Shown: positions 1 to 8,758 of the stretch, piece after piece
How the letters are laid out: the number at the start of each line of letters is the position of its first letter
How positions within the stretch are numbered: the first letter of the stretch is position 1
Assembly: GCA_965178585.1 (NCBI GenBank)
Contig: OZ238267.1
Span: forward strand, 1,116,001 to 1,180,000
Length of the DNA: 64,000 nt
Direction: 5' to 3'
Source of the DNA: Marifrigoribacter sp965178585
Lineage (GTDB): Bacteria; Bacteroidota; Bacteroidia; Flavobacteriales; Flavobacteriaceae
The notes under the pieces: generated by a model
Told to the model about the DNA's origin: nothing
Databases searched by the model: none
Seen by the model: only the letters and a program-made list of their open reading frames with translations
Translations under genes and position numbers: made by a program

Positions 1-311
1 GGGTGGCCTTGTAATCGAGTATTTAATAGTCTAAATGTATTTAATTCGTCTACAGGAAAATAACCTGATCTTGCTAAGACGCTATAAAATACAGGTGAAA
101 TGTGACCGTTAGACAAAAAGAATAGATCTTCTTCATTTCCATTCATATCAAATTTAGAGTTGCGTTCCATAATTTCTTGGTATAGAGCAACTAAAAACTC
201 TGTACATCCTAAAGAACCTCCTGGATGTCCTGAGTTTACTTTGTGTACTTGACGTAAAATGTCTCTACGTACTTGTACAACTAAATCATTTAAGTAATTA
301 ATATCTGGCAT
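1..311 (-). CDS. Transketolase, N-terminal part (cut by window start)
   Basis: Thiamine-diphosphate enzyme of the non-oxidative pentose phosphate pathway that moves two-carbon ketol units between sugar phosphates. Only the first 103 codons are in the window; the gene runs leftward past base 1. The protein starts MPDINYLNDLVVQVRRDILR and contains HKVNSGHPGGSLGCTEF, the conserved GHPGG region near the cofactor site, followed by FFLSNGHISPVFYSVL. The ATG at 309-311 fits the usual start of the separate N-terminal transketolase subunit found in many Bacteroidota, so a split enzyme with a C-terminal subunit gene next to it is likely but lies outside the window. A well-formed promoter lies just upstream (330-359). 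It is divergent from tgt. Confidence 0.9.
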   Translation of the reverse strand, partial: MPDINYLNDLVVQVRRDILRQVHKVNSGHPGGSLGCTEFLVALYQEIMERNSKFDMNGNEEDLFFLSNGHISPVFYSVLARSGYFPVDELNTFRLLNTRLQGH

Positions 312-329
312 ATTGTTGTTTTTCTGGTT

Positions 330-359
330 CAAAAATAGCCTTTTGAAACCCCTGCTCAA
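330..359 (-). promoter_or_regulatory. Bacteroidota-type promoter for transketolase
   Basis: On the minus strand a -7 box TATTTTTG (330-337) follows a -33 TTG (357-359) at a spacing of 19 bases, matching the Bacteroidota consensus TTG-N17-23-TAnnTTTG. The transketolase ATG is about 19 bases downstream. Confidence 0.6.
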
Positions 360-475
360 AATGGAATTCAAGTCAGTTATTAACGATTTATAGCATTTAG
401 TTAACAGAAAGAATAGTTTTTCGTTAAAAGGAAATTATACCGACTACTTCTGCTCATTAAAACCACAAATCATTT

Positions 476-483
476 TATATTTG
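476..483 (+). promoter_or_regulatory. -7 promoter box upstream of tgt
   Basis: TATATTTG is a perfect match to the Bacteroidota -7 consensus TAnnTTTG and lies 41 bases before the tgt ATG. No TTG is seen at the expected -33 position, so the promoter call rests on the -7 box alone. Confidence 0.45.
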
Positions 484-524
484 CTCCTTCCTATTAGTTA
501 AGATAGGATCGTTAAAATTTAATA

Positions 525-1655
525 ATGCAATTCGATTTAAAAGCAACCGATTCTTCAACCTTAGCTAGAGCTGGGTCTATTACTACAGATCACGGCACAA
601 TTGAAACACCTATATTTATGCCAGTTGGCACAGTGGGTACAGTTAAAGGAGTTCATCAAAGAGAATTAGAACAAGATATTAATCCTGATATAATTTTAGG
701 GAATACCTATCATTTATATTTAAGACCACAAACTTCAATTATAGAAAAAGCAGGTGGTCTTCATAAGTTTATGAATTGGAATCGTAATATTTTAACTGAT
801 AGTGGTGGATACCAAGTATATTCTCTTTCAGCGAACAGAAAAATTAAAGAAGAAGGGGTTAAGTTTAAGTCACATATTGACGGAAGTTACCATACGTTTA
901 CTCCTGAAAATGTAATGGAAATTCAGCGTACCATTGGAGCAGATATAATCATGGCTTTTGATGAATGTACTCCGTATCCTTGTGATTATCAATATGCAAA
1001 AAGATCGATGCATATGACTCATCGATGGTTAGAAAGATGTATTACTCATCTGGATAAAACTCCTTTAAAGTATGATTATGGACAAACATTTTTCCCGATT
1101 GTTCAAGGTAGTACCTATAAAGATTTAAGGAAACAATCTGCAGAATATATAGCTTCTGTAGGTGCTGAAGGAAATGCAATTGGAGGTCTATCTGTTGGAG
1201 AACCGGCTGAAGAAATGTATGAAATGACAGCTGTTGTAACTGAAGTTCTTCCAAAAGGCAAACCAAGATATTTAATGGGAGTGGGTACTCCAATTAATAT
1301 CTTAGAAAATATTGCTTTGGGAATCGATATGTTTGATTGTGTGATGCCAACTAGAAATGGTAGAAACGGGATGCTTTTCACAGCTTATGGTTCAATAAAT
1401 ATTAAGAATAAAAAATGGGAGGATGATTTTTCTGAAATCGATTCTATGAATATTACCTGGGTTGATACTGCTTATAGTAAAGCATATTTGCGTCATTTGT
1501 TTACAGTAAATGAAATGTTGGGTAGACAAATTGCAACAATCCATAATCTTGGCTTTTATTTGTGGTTGGTTCGTGAAGCGAGAAAGCATATATTAGCGGG
1601 AGACTTTGGAGTATGGAAGAGTAAAATGGTTAAACAAATGGATAATAAGTTGTAA
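525..1655 (+). CDS. tgt: tRNA guanosine(34) transglycosylase Tgt
   Basis: Exchanges guanine-34 for a queuine precursor (preQ1) in the anticodon of Asp, Asn, His and Tyr tRNAs. The 376-residue length is normal. Visible motifs are DSGGYQ (general-base Asp, around residue 89), FDECTPYP, the substrate-site segment GGLSVGEP, and GIDMFDCVMPTRNGRNG, which holds the nucleophilic Asp. Oddity: where E. coli-type enzymes have the zinc motif CxCxxC (in DPECDCYTC), this protein reads DSMNITWVD, so all three cysteines are replaced. The downstream His in ATIHNLGFY is kept. Function is probably retained because all catalytic segments are intact. Three bases separate it from the LptF/G permease gene, so the two are likely cotranscribed. 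Confidence 0.95.
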   Translation: MQFDLKATDSSTLARAGSITTDHGTIETPIFMPVGTVGTVKGVHQRELEQDINPDIILGNTYHLYLRPQTSIIEKAGGLHKFMNWNRNILTDSGGYQVYSLSANRKIKEEGVKFKSHIDGSYHTFTPENVMEIQRTIGADIIMAFDECTPYPCDYQYAKRSMHMTHRWLERCITHLDKTPLKYDYGQTFFPIVQGSTYKDLRKQSAEYIASVGAEGNAIGGLSVGEPAEEMYEMTAVVTEVLPKGKPRYLMGVGTPINILENIALGIDMFDCVMPTRNGRNGMLFTAYGSINIKNKKWEDDFSEIDSMNITWVDTAYSKAYLRHLFTVNEMLGRQIATIHNLGFYLWLVREARKHILAGDFGVWKSKMVKQMDNKL

Positions 1656-1658
1656 TTA

Positions 1659-2738
1659 ATGTTAAGTATTCTCGATAGATATATATTAAAAAGATATATA
1701 GGGACATTTACCTTATTATTGTTACTCTTTATACCAATTGGGATTACTGTTAATCTTGCAGAAAAAATTGATAAAATTCTTCAAAACGAAGCTCCTTTTC
1801 TAGAGGTTGTAGAGTATTATATTTATTTTACTATCTATTTTGCCAACCTACTATTTCCTTTGTTTTTGTTTCTTTCGGTAATATGGTTTACTTCTAAACT
1901 TGCTAATAATACTGAGATTATTGCTTTTTTAAGTAGTGGCGTTTCTTATTATCGGTTTTTAAGACCTTATATTATAGGAGCTACCATAGTTTGTATTGGA
2001 GCTTTAATAATGGGGATGTATTTGGCTCCTATGGCAAGTAAAGGATTTAATGAATTTATTTTTAAGTACCTTAAAAAAGGTAAGAACGATAGAACGCAAA
2101 CCAACGTTTACAGACAGATAAATGATAATGATTATATCTATGTAAGCTATTTTAATGTAAAAGATAAAACAGGAGAAAAATTTACACTAGAGCATTTTGA
2201 TGGAAATCAATTAGCTTATAAAATTAAAGCGGATAAAATAATATATAACGATACGGATAGTACCTATACATTGTATAGATATTTAAAAAGAACCATCACT
2301 GAAAATGGAGATATTTTAGATTCTCAATCTAAGAAAGATACTACTTTTAGTTTTGATTTAGAAGATTTAACACCTGTGGAATACATTGCAGAAACTTTAA
2401 ATTACACAGAATTAAATACTTTTATTGAAAGAGAGAAGAAGAGAGGTTCGTCTTATATAAACAGATATGAGGTAGTGCGATTTAAACGTTGGAGTTTACC
2501 AATTTCAGCATATATACTTACTATCATTGCTGTGGCAGTCTCTTCCGTAAAGAGAAGAGGGGGAATGGGAGTAAATTTAGCAATTGGTATGGGAATAGGA
2601 ATGATTTTTATTTTCTTCGATAAAATATTCGGTACTATGGCAGAGCAAAGTGATTTTTCACCTATAGTTGCCACATGGTTTCCTAATTTTGTATTTGCAA
2701 TTTTGGCGATATATTTACTTCGAAATGCGAAACGATAA
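1659..2738 (+). CDS. LptF/LptG family permease
   Basis: Inner-membrane component of the lipopolysaccharide transport machine LptB2FG, which extracts LPS from the inner membrane and passes it to the periplasmic bridge. The 359-residue protein has the family layout: membrane segments near the N-terminus (residues about 13-35, 55-80 and 100-125), a periplasmic beta-jellyroll-like middle (about 130-250), and three C-terminal membrane segments (about 270-355). The opening ILDRYILKRYIGTF is typical of YjgP/YjgQ proteins. Which of LptF or LptG it is cannot be decided from one gene. It lies 3 bases after tgt, and its last 14 bases overlap the proposed start of the next gene, so these three genes probably form one operon. 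Confidence 0.9.
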   Translation: MLSILDRYILKRYIGTFTLLLLLFIPIGITVNLAEKIDKILQNEAPFLEVVEYYIYFTIYFANLLFPLFLFLSVIWFTSKLANNTEIIAFLSSGVSYYRFLRPYIIGATIVCIGALIMGMYLAPMASKGFNEFIFKYLKKGKNDRTQTNVYRQINDNDYIYVSYFNVKDKTGEKFTLEHFDGNQLAYKIKADKIIYNDTDSTYTLYRYLKRTITENGDILDSQSKKDTTFSFDLEDLTPVEYIAETLNYTELNTFIEREKKRGSSYINRYEVVRFKRWSLPISAYILTIIAVAVSSVKRRGGMGVNLAIGMGIGMIFIFFDKIFGTMAEQSDFSPIVATWFPNFVFAILAIYLLRNAKR

Positions 2739-3603
2739 ACTTCTTAATTACCTTCACTTACATTTTATAGTCTTCATTTGGGGGTTTACAGCTGTTTTAG
2801 GTGACTTAATAACCATAAAAGCAGTTCCATTAGTTTGGTTTAGAATGCTATTAGGTGGTCTATTTGTATTAATTTATATAGTTTACAAAAAAGGTAAATT
2901 AAAAATATCGCTGCGGTCTTTATTAAAATTTGCTTTTGTTGGTTTATTGATTGCACTACATTGGTTAGCCTTTTTTAGTGCAGTAAAAGTTTCTAATGTA
3001 TCTATAACATTAGCTATGATGTCCACTGGAGCTTTTTTTGCTTCACTTATGGAACCCATTTTTTTTAAAAGAAAGATAATCAAATATGAAGTTATTTTTG
3101 GGTTAATTGTAATTATTGGATTGTATATTATTTTTAAAGCTGAATCTGAGAATATTATAGGAATACTTTTGGCTTTGTTAGCATCTTTTTTAGGGGCTTT
3201 ATTTTCAATATTTAATGGAATGATGGTGAAAAATCATGACGCAGCAATTATTTCATTTTACGAATTAATATTTGGAGTTATTTGTATTAGTATCTATATA
3301 TTATTTACTGGTGGTTTTAGTCTTTCATTCTTCGATGTGTCCTATAATGATTGGATTTATATATTGATTCTTGCTTCCATTTGTACAGCTTATGCATTTA
3401 TTGCCTCAGTCCATATTATGAAATGGATAAGCCCATATACCTTAATGTTAACTACCAATATGGAGCCTGTGTACGGAATCCTATTAGCATTATTGATTTT
3501 AGGGGAAAAAGAATATATGAGCCCTACTTTTTATTTGGGTGCCGTAATCATTTTAATAACAGTAATTGCCAACGGAATAATTAAAACAAGAATAAAAGAT
3601 TGA
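2725..3603 (+). CDS. EamA/DMT-family membrane transporter
   Basis: Drug/metabolite-transporter superfamily protein with about ten predicted membrane helices in two EamA repeats (roughly residues 5-135 and 145-285). Visible landmarks are FIVFIWGFTAVLGDL in the first helix, RMLLGGLFV in the second, and TNMEPVYGILLALLILGEKE near the C-terminus, the usual EPV...GE signature. An upstream in-frame codon at 2668 lies deep inside the preceding gene and would add an unlikely 19-residue leader. The ATG at 2725 gives a normal start and a 14-base overlap with the LptF/G gene. Substrate unknown; members export amino acids or metabolites. Confidence 0.88.
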   Translation: MRNDKLLNYLHLHFIVFIWGFTAVLGDLITIKAVPLVWFRMLLGGLFVLIYIVYKKGKLKISLRSLLKFAFVGLLIALHWLAFFSAVKVSNVSITLAMMSTGAFFASLMEPIFFKRKIIKYEVIFGLIVIIGLYIIFKAESENIIGILLALLASFLGALFSIFNGMMVKNHDAAIISFYELIFGVICISIYILFTGGFSLSFFDVSYNDWIYILILASICTAYAFIASVHIMKWISPYTLMLTTNMEPVYGILLALLILGEKEYMSPTFYLGAVIILITVIANGIIKTRIKD

Positions 3604-3632
3604 TTGTTTACAAACAATATCTGTTATATTTG
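3604..3632 (+). promoter_or_regulatory. Bacteroidota-type promoter for accA
   Basis: TTG at 3604-3606 and TATATTTG at 3625-3632 are 18 bases apart, a full match to the Bacteroidota consensus. accA starts 34 bases after the -7 box. Confidence 0.7.
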
Positions 3633-3666
3633 TAGACTATTATTCAAATAATACAAATTAGATACT

Positions 3667-4620
3667 ATGGAATATCTTGACTTTGAATTACCCATAAAAG
3701 AATTAAACGAGCAATTTGAAAAAGCTTGTAAGATAGGAACTGAAAGTGATGTTGATGTTTCTAATACCTGTGCTCAAATCAAAAAAAAATTAGACGAAAC
3801 TAAGAAAGATATTTATAAAAATCTAACTCCTTGGCAACGTGTTCAATTATCACGTCATCCAAACAGACCCTATACTTTAGATTATATAAGAGCTATTTGT
3901 GGGGATTCTTTTTTAGAGTTACACGGTGACCGTAATTTTAAGGATGATAAAGCTATGATTGGCGGTTTAGGAAAAATAGGGGATCAGACCTATATGTTTA
4001 TAGGTCAACAAAAAGGTTATAATACAAAAACTAGACAATATAGAAATTTTGGGATGTCAAACCCGGAGGGATATAGAAAGGCACTTCGATTAATGAAATC
4101 TGCAGAAAAATTTGGGATTCCAGTAGTGTCTTTTATTGATACTCCAGGTGCTTATCCTGGTCTTGAAGCTGAAGAAAGAGGGCAAGGTGAAGCAATTGCA
4201 AGAAACATCTTAGAAATGACTCGTCTAAAAGTTCCTATAATTGTTGTTATAATTGGTGAAGGTGCTAGTGGTGGTGCTTTAGGAATAGGAGTAGGAGATA
4301 AAGTATTGATGCTTGAAAACACATGGTATTCAGTAATATCACCAGAAAGTTGTTCCTCTATACTTTGGAGAAGTTGGGAATTTAAAGAGCAAGCTGCTTC
4401 TGCTTTAAAGCTTACTGCAAATGATATGAAGAAGCAAAAGTTAATAGATTTAATTGTTAAAGAACCTCTTGGAGGAGCTCATAATAACAAAGAAAAAACA
4501 TTCGAAATTGTTGCAAAGGCAATTACAAAAGAATATAAAGAATTAAAGAACTTATCCCCAAAAGATTTAGTAAAAATTAGGATGAAAAAATATTCAGAAA
4601 TGGGTGTCTTTAGTTCTTAG
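3667..4620 (+). CDS. accA: Acetyl-CoA carboxylase carboxyltransferase subunit alpha
   Basis: With AccD it forms the carboxyltransferase that moves the carboxyl group from biotin-BCCP to acetyl-CoA, giving malonyl-CoA for fatty-acid synthesis in the cytoplasm. The 317-residue length matches the family. The N-terminal helix LDFELPIKELNEQ, the segment LSRHPNRPYTLDYI, the crotonase-fold core SFIDTPGAYPGLEAEERGQ, and the oxyanion-hole glycines in GEGASGGALGIGVGD are all visible, as is SPESCSSILW. It is monocistronic by context: its own promoter lies upstream and a strong hairpin terminator follows the stop. Confidence 0.97.
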   Translation: MEYLDFELPIKELNEQFEKACKIGTESDVDVSNTCAQIKKKLDETKKDIYKNLTPWQRVQLSRHPNRPYTLDYIRAICGDSFLELHGDRNFKDDKAMIGGLGKIGDQTYMFIGQQKGYNTKTRQYRNFGMSNPEGYRKALRLMKSAEKFGIPVVSFIDTPGAYPGLEAEERGQGEAIARNILEMTRLKVPIIVVIIGEGASGGALGIGVGDKVLMLENTWYSVISPESCSSILWRSWEFKEQAASALKLTANDMKKQKLIDLIVKEPLGGAHNNKEKTFEIVAKAITKEYKELKNLSPKDLVKIRMKKYSEMGVFSS

Positions 4621-4645
4621 TTTCAACAGTAACAAACTATTAAAG

Positions 4646-4675
4646 AAATCCGAAAATATTTTTTCGGATTTTTTT
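4646..4675 (+). terminator. Rho-independent terminator of accA
   Basis: An 11-bp perfect stem AAATCCGAAAA / TTTTCGGATTT with loop TATT runs into seven T residues, 26 bases after the accA stop. Confidence 0.85.
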
Positions 4676-4775
4676 ATGCTTATTAACAATTTTTGGGAGT
4701 TTTCAACAGTTAAATTGTTAATGAATGGTTAACTTAGATAACTGATTTTATACAACGGCTCAAAACAATTTTATA

Positions 4776-4783
4776 TACATTCG
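4776..4783 (+). promoter_or_regulatory. -7-like box immediately before dnaB
   Basis: TACATTCG matches TAnnTTTG at all fixed positions but one. It ends only four bases before the dnaB ATG, so a transcript starting at the usual distance would have little or no 5' leader. Confidence 0.4.
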
Positions 4784-4787
4784 CTTA

Positions 4788-6341
4788 ATGGAAAAACTTA
4801 AACCTCAAACTTCTTATTCTAATAAAAATCCCCAAGTTATTTCAATGGAAAAAGGAAAACTTCCTCCTCAAGCTGTTGATTTAGAAGAGGTTGTGTTAGG
4901 AGCGATGATGATTGACAAACGTGGAGTAGACGAGGTTATAGATATTTTGCACCCCGAGGTTTTTTACAAACCAAATCATCAAAAAATATTTGAGGCAGTA
5001 TTTACACTATTTAAGGAAGGTTTACCCATTGACTTATTAACTGTTTCAGCTAAGTTAAAAAATTTAAAAACTTTAGATCTAATTGGAGGCGATTTTTATT
5101 TAATTCAATTAACTCAAAAAGTGTCTTCTTCTGCTCATATAGAGTTTCACGCCAGAATTATTATTCAGAAATATATTCAGCGAAGTTTGATTAAAATTTC
5201 TAATGAAATTATTGAAGATTCATATAACGAAAGCACCGATGTTTTTGATCTTTTGGATACTGCTGAATCTAAACTGTATGAAATTACTCAAGGGAATATT
5301 AAAAAGTCAACTATAAGTGCTCAAGACCTTGTAATTGAGGCAAAGAAAAAGATTGAAGAAATAGCTAACAAAGAAGGGTTGTCTGGTATTCCTTCAGGAT
5401 TTACAAAATTAGATAAGTTAACTTCTGGTTGGCAACCCAGTGATTTAATTATTATTGCTGCACGTCCAGGTATGGGTAAAACAGCTTTCTCATTATCTAT
5501 GGCACGTAATATTTCTGTGTTGCATGATATTCCGGTTGCTTTCTTTTCATTAGAAATGTCATCTATCCAATTAATTACTCGTTTAATTTCATCTGAAACT
5601 GGTTTAAGTTCAGAAAAATTAAGAACAGGTAATCTCGAAAAGCATGAGTGGGAACAATTAAATGTAAAAGTAAAAAGTCTTGAAAAAGCACCTTTATTTA
5701 TTGATGATACACCTTCATTGTCAATTTTCGATTTACGTGCAAAAGCAAGAAGATTAGCATCTCAGCATAAAATTAAATTAATTATGGTTGATTACCTTCA
5801 ATTAATGACTGCTGGTGGTGGTCAAAAAGGAGGGAATCGAGAACAAGAAATTTCTACCATTTCAAGAAATTTAAAAGCATTAGCTAAGGAATTGAACATA
5901 CCAGTTATTGCATTATCACAACTATCACGTGCTGTTGAAACAAGAGGTGGGACAAAGCGTCCATTGCTTTCAGATTTAAGGGAATCTGGAGCGATTGAAC
6001 AAGATGCTGATATCGTATCTTTTATTTATAGGCCAGAATATTATAAAATTGATGAATGGGATGATGATGAACACAGCCCAACAGAAGGTCAAGGAGAGTT
6101 TATTGTTGCAAAGCATCGTAATGGTGGTTTGGATGAAATCAGATTAAAATTCTTAGGTCATTTAGGTAAGTTTGAAGATTTAGATGAATTTAATTTCTCA
6201 AATGAATTTCATTCAAGAATGAACGCAGCTGCTAATGATGATACTTTTAAAGCCAATCCTTCTGCATCTCCTGATGAAGCTTTTGGTAGCTCTATGAATG
6301 ATGAATTTCCATCTGGAAATGAAGATGACGTACCATTTTAA
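4788..6341 (+). CDS. dnaB: Replicative DNA helicase DnaB
   Basis: Hexameric 5'-3' helicase that unwinds the replication fork and interacts with primase DnaG. The 517-residue protein has the N-terminal helical domain (about residues 27-130, starting PPQAVDLEEVVLGAMM), a linker helix, and the RecA-like motor domain (about 185-460). Walker A is ARPGMGKTAFS, Walker B is LIMVDYLQLM, and SQLSRAVETRG and the arginine-finger region SGAIEQDADIVSFIYRP follow. No intein is present. The C-terminus carries an extra acidic, low-complexity tail (about residues 470-517) typical of Bacteroidota. The gene stands alone between accA and a secreted protein gene. Confidence 0.97.
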   Translation: MEKLKPQTSYSNKNPQVISMEKGKLPPQAVDLEEVVLGAMMIDKRGVDEVIDILHPEVFYKPNHQKIFEAVFTLFKEGLPIDLLTVSAKLKNLKTLDLIGGDFYLIQLTQKVSSSAHIEFHARIIIQKYIQRSLIKISNEIIEDSYNESTDVFDLLDTAESKLYEITQGNIKKSTISAQDLVIEAKKKIEEIANKEGLSGIPSGFTKLDKLTSGWQPSDLIIIAARPGMGKTAFSLSMARNISVLHDIPVAFFSLEMSSIQLITRLISSETGLSSEKLRTGNLEKHEWEQLNVKVKSLEKAPLFIDDTPSLSIFDLRAKARRLASQHKIKLIMVDYLQLMTAGGGQKGGNREQEISTISRNLKALAKELNIPVIALSQLSRAVETRGGTKRPLLSDLRESGAIEQDADIVSFIYRPEYYKIDEWDDDEHSPTEGQGEFIVAKHRNGGLDEIRLKFLGHLGKFEDLDEFNFSNEFHSRMNAAANDDTFKANPSASPDEAFGSSMNDEFPSGNEDDVPF

Positions 6342-6426
6342 TTAAATAGAACTTCATTTTTTTTAAATATATGTTAAATCGTAATATTAAAGTCAATAGA
6401 TATTAATTCGGCTTAATATTTGTCTT

Positions 6427-6434
6427 TATCTTAG
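6427..6434 (+). promoter_or_regulatory. -7-like box just before the gene at 6439
   Basis: TATCTTAG matches TAnnTTTG except at one position and ends four bases before the ATG, giving another possibly leaderless arrangement. Confidence 0.35.
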
Positions 6435-6438
6435 CTTT

Positions 6439-7698
6439 ATGAGGCATTTTTATATTTTATTCTTTATTATTTTATTTAGTATTCCTGTATCTGCATCCTA
6501 TATTTTAATTCCGATGGATGCTGATAATCAGGAAGAACATTTAAAAGCTTATGGTATCACCTATTGGACTCTTGAAAAACAGCTAAAAGTTAAGTGGTTA
6601 TTAAATTATCGCGGAGGGTCTTTTTTAATGCCAGACACAGAAGATATTAAAAAAGAATGTCAAATTAGAGGTGTTTCTTTTGAAGTGATATCTAATTCAA
6701 AAGCTGAAGAAATTTTAAATTTAATAAGCAGTCCATCTCAAAATATGGAAGCCGTTGTTTTGGAAAAAGCACCTAGAATTGCTGTTTATTCTCCGAAAGG
6801 GAATCAACCATGGGATGATGCAGTAACGATGGTTCTTACTTATGCTGAAATTCCATATACTGTAATTTATGATGAAGAGGTATTAACAGATCAATTGTTG
6901 TTATTTGATTGGTTGCATTTGCATCATGAAGATTTTACAGGGCAATATGGTAAGTTTTATCGAGCATATCGAGCAGCTCCATGGTATATAAAAAATAAAA
7001 AAGAGGCTGAAGCAATGGCCTCAAATTTGGGCTATAGCAAAGTTTCTCAACTTAAATTAGACGTTTCTTTGAAGATTAGAGATTATGTTGTTGGTGGAGG
7101 GTTTATGTTTGCTATGTGTAGTGCTACTGATAGTTTTGATATTGCATTAGCTGCTGAAGGTGTTGATATTTGTGAAGCTATGTTTGATGATGACCCTAGT
7201 GATCCAGGTTATCAAAGTAAAATTAACTATAGTAATACTTTTGCTTTTAAAGATTTTATTTTAGAACGTAGTCCTATGGTTTACGAGTTTTCTTCAATTG
7301 ATATGACTACTAAGCGTAAGATTAATAAGGAAACAGATTATTTTTCCTTAATGGATTTTTCTGCAAAATGGGATCCAATTCCAACAATGTTAGTGCAAAA
7401 TCATACTGCATTAGTAAAAGGATTTATGGGGCAAACCACCTCCTATGCAAGAGAACAAATTAAAGCAAATGTTTTAATAATGGGAGAGCAAAAAACAAAT
7501 GGAGAAGCTCGTTATATCCATGGAATTAAAGGAAAAGGCTTTTTTACTTTTTATGGAGGGCACGATCCAGAAGACTATCAGCATAGGGTAGGAGACGCAA
7601 AAACTGAATTAGAATTACATCCCAACTCTCCTGGCTATCGATTAATATTAAATAATGTTTTATTCCCAGCAGCTAAGAAGAAAAAACAAAAGACTTAA
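6439..7698 (+). CDS. Secreted protein with class-I-glutamine-amidotransferase-like fold
   Basis: A 419-residue protein with an N-terminal signal peptide (hydrophobic residues 4-18, cleavage near VSA-S). The segment PRIAVYSPKGNQPWDDAV (about 115-132) looks like the first strand of a flavodoxin-type or amidotransferase-like fold. GGGFMFAMCSATDSFDIAL (about 214-232) resembles a nucleophile-elbow Cys, and GGHDPEDY near the C-terminus resembles the His-x-Glu pair of class I amidotransferases. From memory, similar flavobacterial proteins are sometimes labelled asparagine synthetase B. That name does not fit: there is no N-terminal catalytic Cys2, no synthetase domain, and the protein is exported. 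Function unknown. Its stop overlaps the convergent OmpA gene by four bases. Confidence 0.75.
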   Translation: MRHFYILFFIILFSIPVSASYILIPMDADNQEEHLKAYGITYWTLEKQLKVKWLLNYRGGSFLMPDTEDIKKECQIRGVSFEVISNSKAEEILNLISSPSQNMEAVVLEKAPRIAVYSPKGNQPWDDAVTMVLTYAEIPYTVIYDEEVLTDQLLLFDWLHLHHEDFTGQYGKFYRAYRAAPWYIKNKKEAEAMASNLGYSKVSQLKLDVSLKIRDYVVGGGFMFAMCSATDSFDIALAAEGVDICEAMFDDDPSDPGYQSKINYSNTFAFKDFILERSPMVYEFSSIDMTTKRKINKETDYFSLMDFSAKWDPIPTMLVQNHTALVKGFMGQTTSYAREQIKANVLIMGEQKTNGEARYIHGIKGKGFFTFYGGHDPEDYQHRVGDAKTELELHPNSPGYRLILNNVLFPAAKKKKQKT

Positions 7699-8639
7699 TC
7701 CTTTATAGATTCATAATAACTTTGTGGTGGGAGTATTGTGATTTCAACTCTTCTGTTTAATTGTTTGTTTCCTTCCGTATTATTTAAAACTTTAGGCAGA
7801 TTCTCACCGTAGGATGTTAGTTTATAATCATAGGATGCTTTTTCTCCAAGTAATAATTTTAACTCCTTTTCAACAGATAAGCATCTCCTTTGAGATAAAG
7901 CCAAATTATATTCACCTTTCCCATCACTGTCAGTATGACCATCAATTAAAATTGTTGCGTTTTTAACTTTTTTAATAGTTTCTGAAAGGTTTTTTAATAT
8001 GGAGTCTGCAGAAGGTCTAATTTCATATTTGTCAAAATCAAAAAGCAATTCTGTGTTAATAGTAAGCTTAATTACACAATTTATAGCACCTATGGCATCA
8101 ATATCCGCACCGGCTGTTTTACTATTGCAAACTTCTTTTTGGTCTGTTATTCTAACAAAATAAAAGACTTTTTCAGATGAAATGTTTTGATCTTCTAAAT
8201 CTAATATAGATTTTCCCCCAGTAATTTTTCCAGCAAAAATCCAATCGACACCATTTTCAGATATTTCTATTTTTGCAGCTTCTTTGGAGGGTCCAACTTC
8301 AAAAATATATAAATCATTCCCTGATAAATTCATAAAACCATTATCTGTGAAGGCTACTGTTAAGATTCCCTTACATCCTAATGATAAATACCTAGGATTA
8401 TCATAGGTTATATAATTAGGTTCGTGTAATGCATGTGAACTATCTCTGTATTTTTTAAAAGGAACAGGATTGCCCATTTTAAAACTTACAATACTGTCTG
8501 CAAATGAAATTTCACCTAATGGGATATAAATAGATTCATGGCGATTAATCTTATAGGTTTTTCCGCTTTGAGAATAGAGATCATTAACAAGAGTTAAAAG
8601 TAAAATTATCGAAAAGAAAAATATTATTCGCATGAACAA
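7695..8639 (-). CDS. OmpA-family outer-membrane/peptidoglycan-binding protein
   Basis: A 314-residue envelope protein with a signal peptide (about residues 1-23). The C-terminal OmpA domain (about 195-305) shows LLFDFDKYEIRPSA, ILIDGHTDSDGKGEYN and LSQRRCLSVEKEL, and ends NRRVEITI; this domain normally binds diaminopimelate in peptidoglycan. The region before it (about 30-190) is not a beta-barrel. It contains SGNDLYIFEVGPS, IEISENGVDWIFAGKI and TAGADIDAIGAI, which look like a beta-sandwich module seen in secreted Bacteroidota proteins. It is therefore more likely a soluble or lipid-side linker than a porin. Single gene, convergent with the preceding one. Confidence 0.88.
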   Translation of the reverse strand: MFMRIIFFFSIILLLTLVNDLYSQSGKTYKINRHESIYIPLGEISFADSIVSFKMGNPVPFKKYRDSSHALHEPNYITYDNPRYLSLGCKGILTVAFTDNGFMNLSGNDLYIFEVGPSKEAAKIEISENGVDWIFAGKITGGKSILDLEDQNISSEKVFYFVRITDQKEVCNSKTAGADIDAIGAINCVIKLTINTELLFDFDKYEIRPSADSILKNLSETIKKVKNATILIDGHTDSDGKGEYNLALSQRRCLSVEKELKLLLGEKASYDYKLTSYGENLPKVLNNTEGNKQLNRRVEITILPPQSYYESIKD

Positions 8640-8700
8640 CTTTTTAACTAAAGTACATAATCTTTAATTAATTAGTGAAAAATTATATATTATAAAATAA

Positions 8701-8727
8701 AAAATCCCGCTCATTGAGCGGGATTTT
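8701..8727 (-). terminator. Terminator of the thrS-infC-rpmI-rplT operon
   Basis: A 12-bp perfect stem AAAATCCCGCTC / GAGCGGGATTTT with a 3-base loop lies 32 bases past the rplT stop. On the minus strand it is followed by a T-rich tract. Confidence 0.8.
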
Positions 8728-8758
8728 AGTGAAAATAAATAGTGTTTTTATTAATGTC

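Noticed and set aside
1042..1589. Minus-strand frames inside tgt
   Set aside because: They are antisense shadows with unusual composition and no domain pattern.
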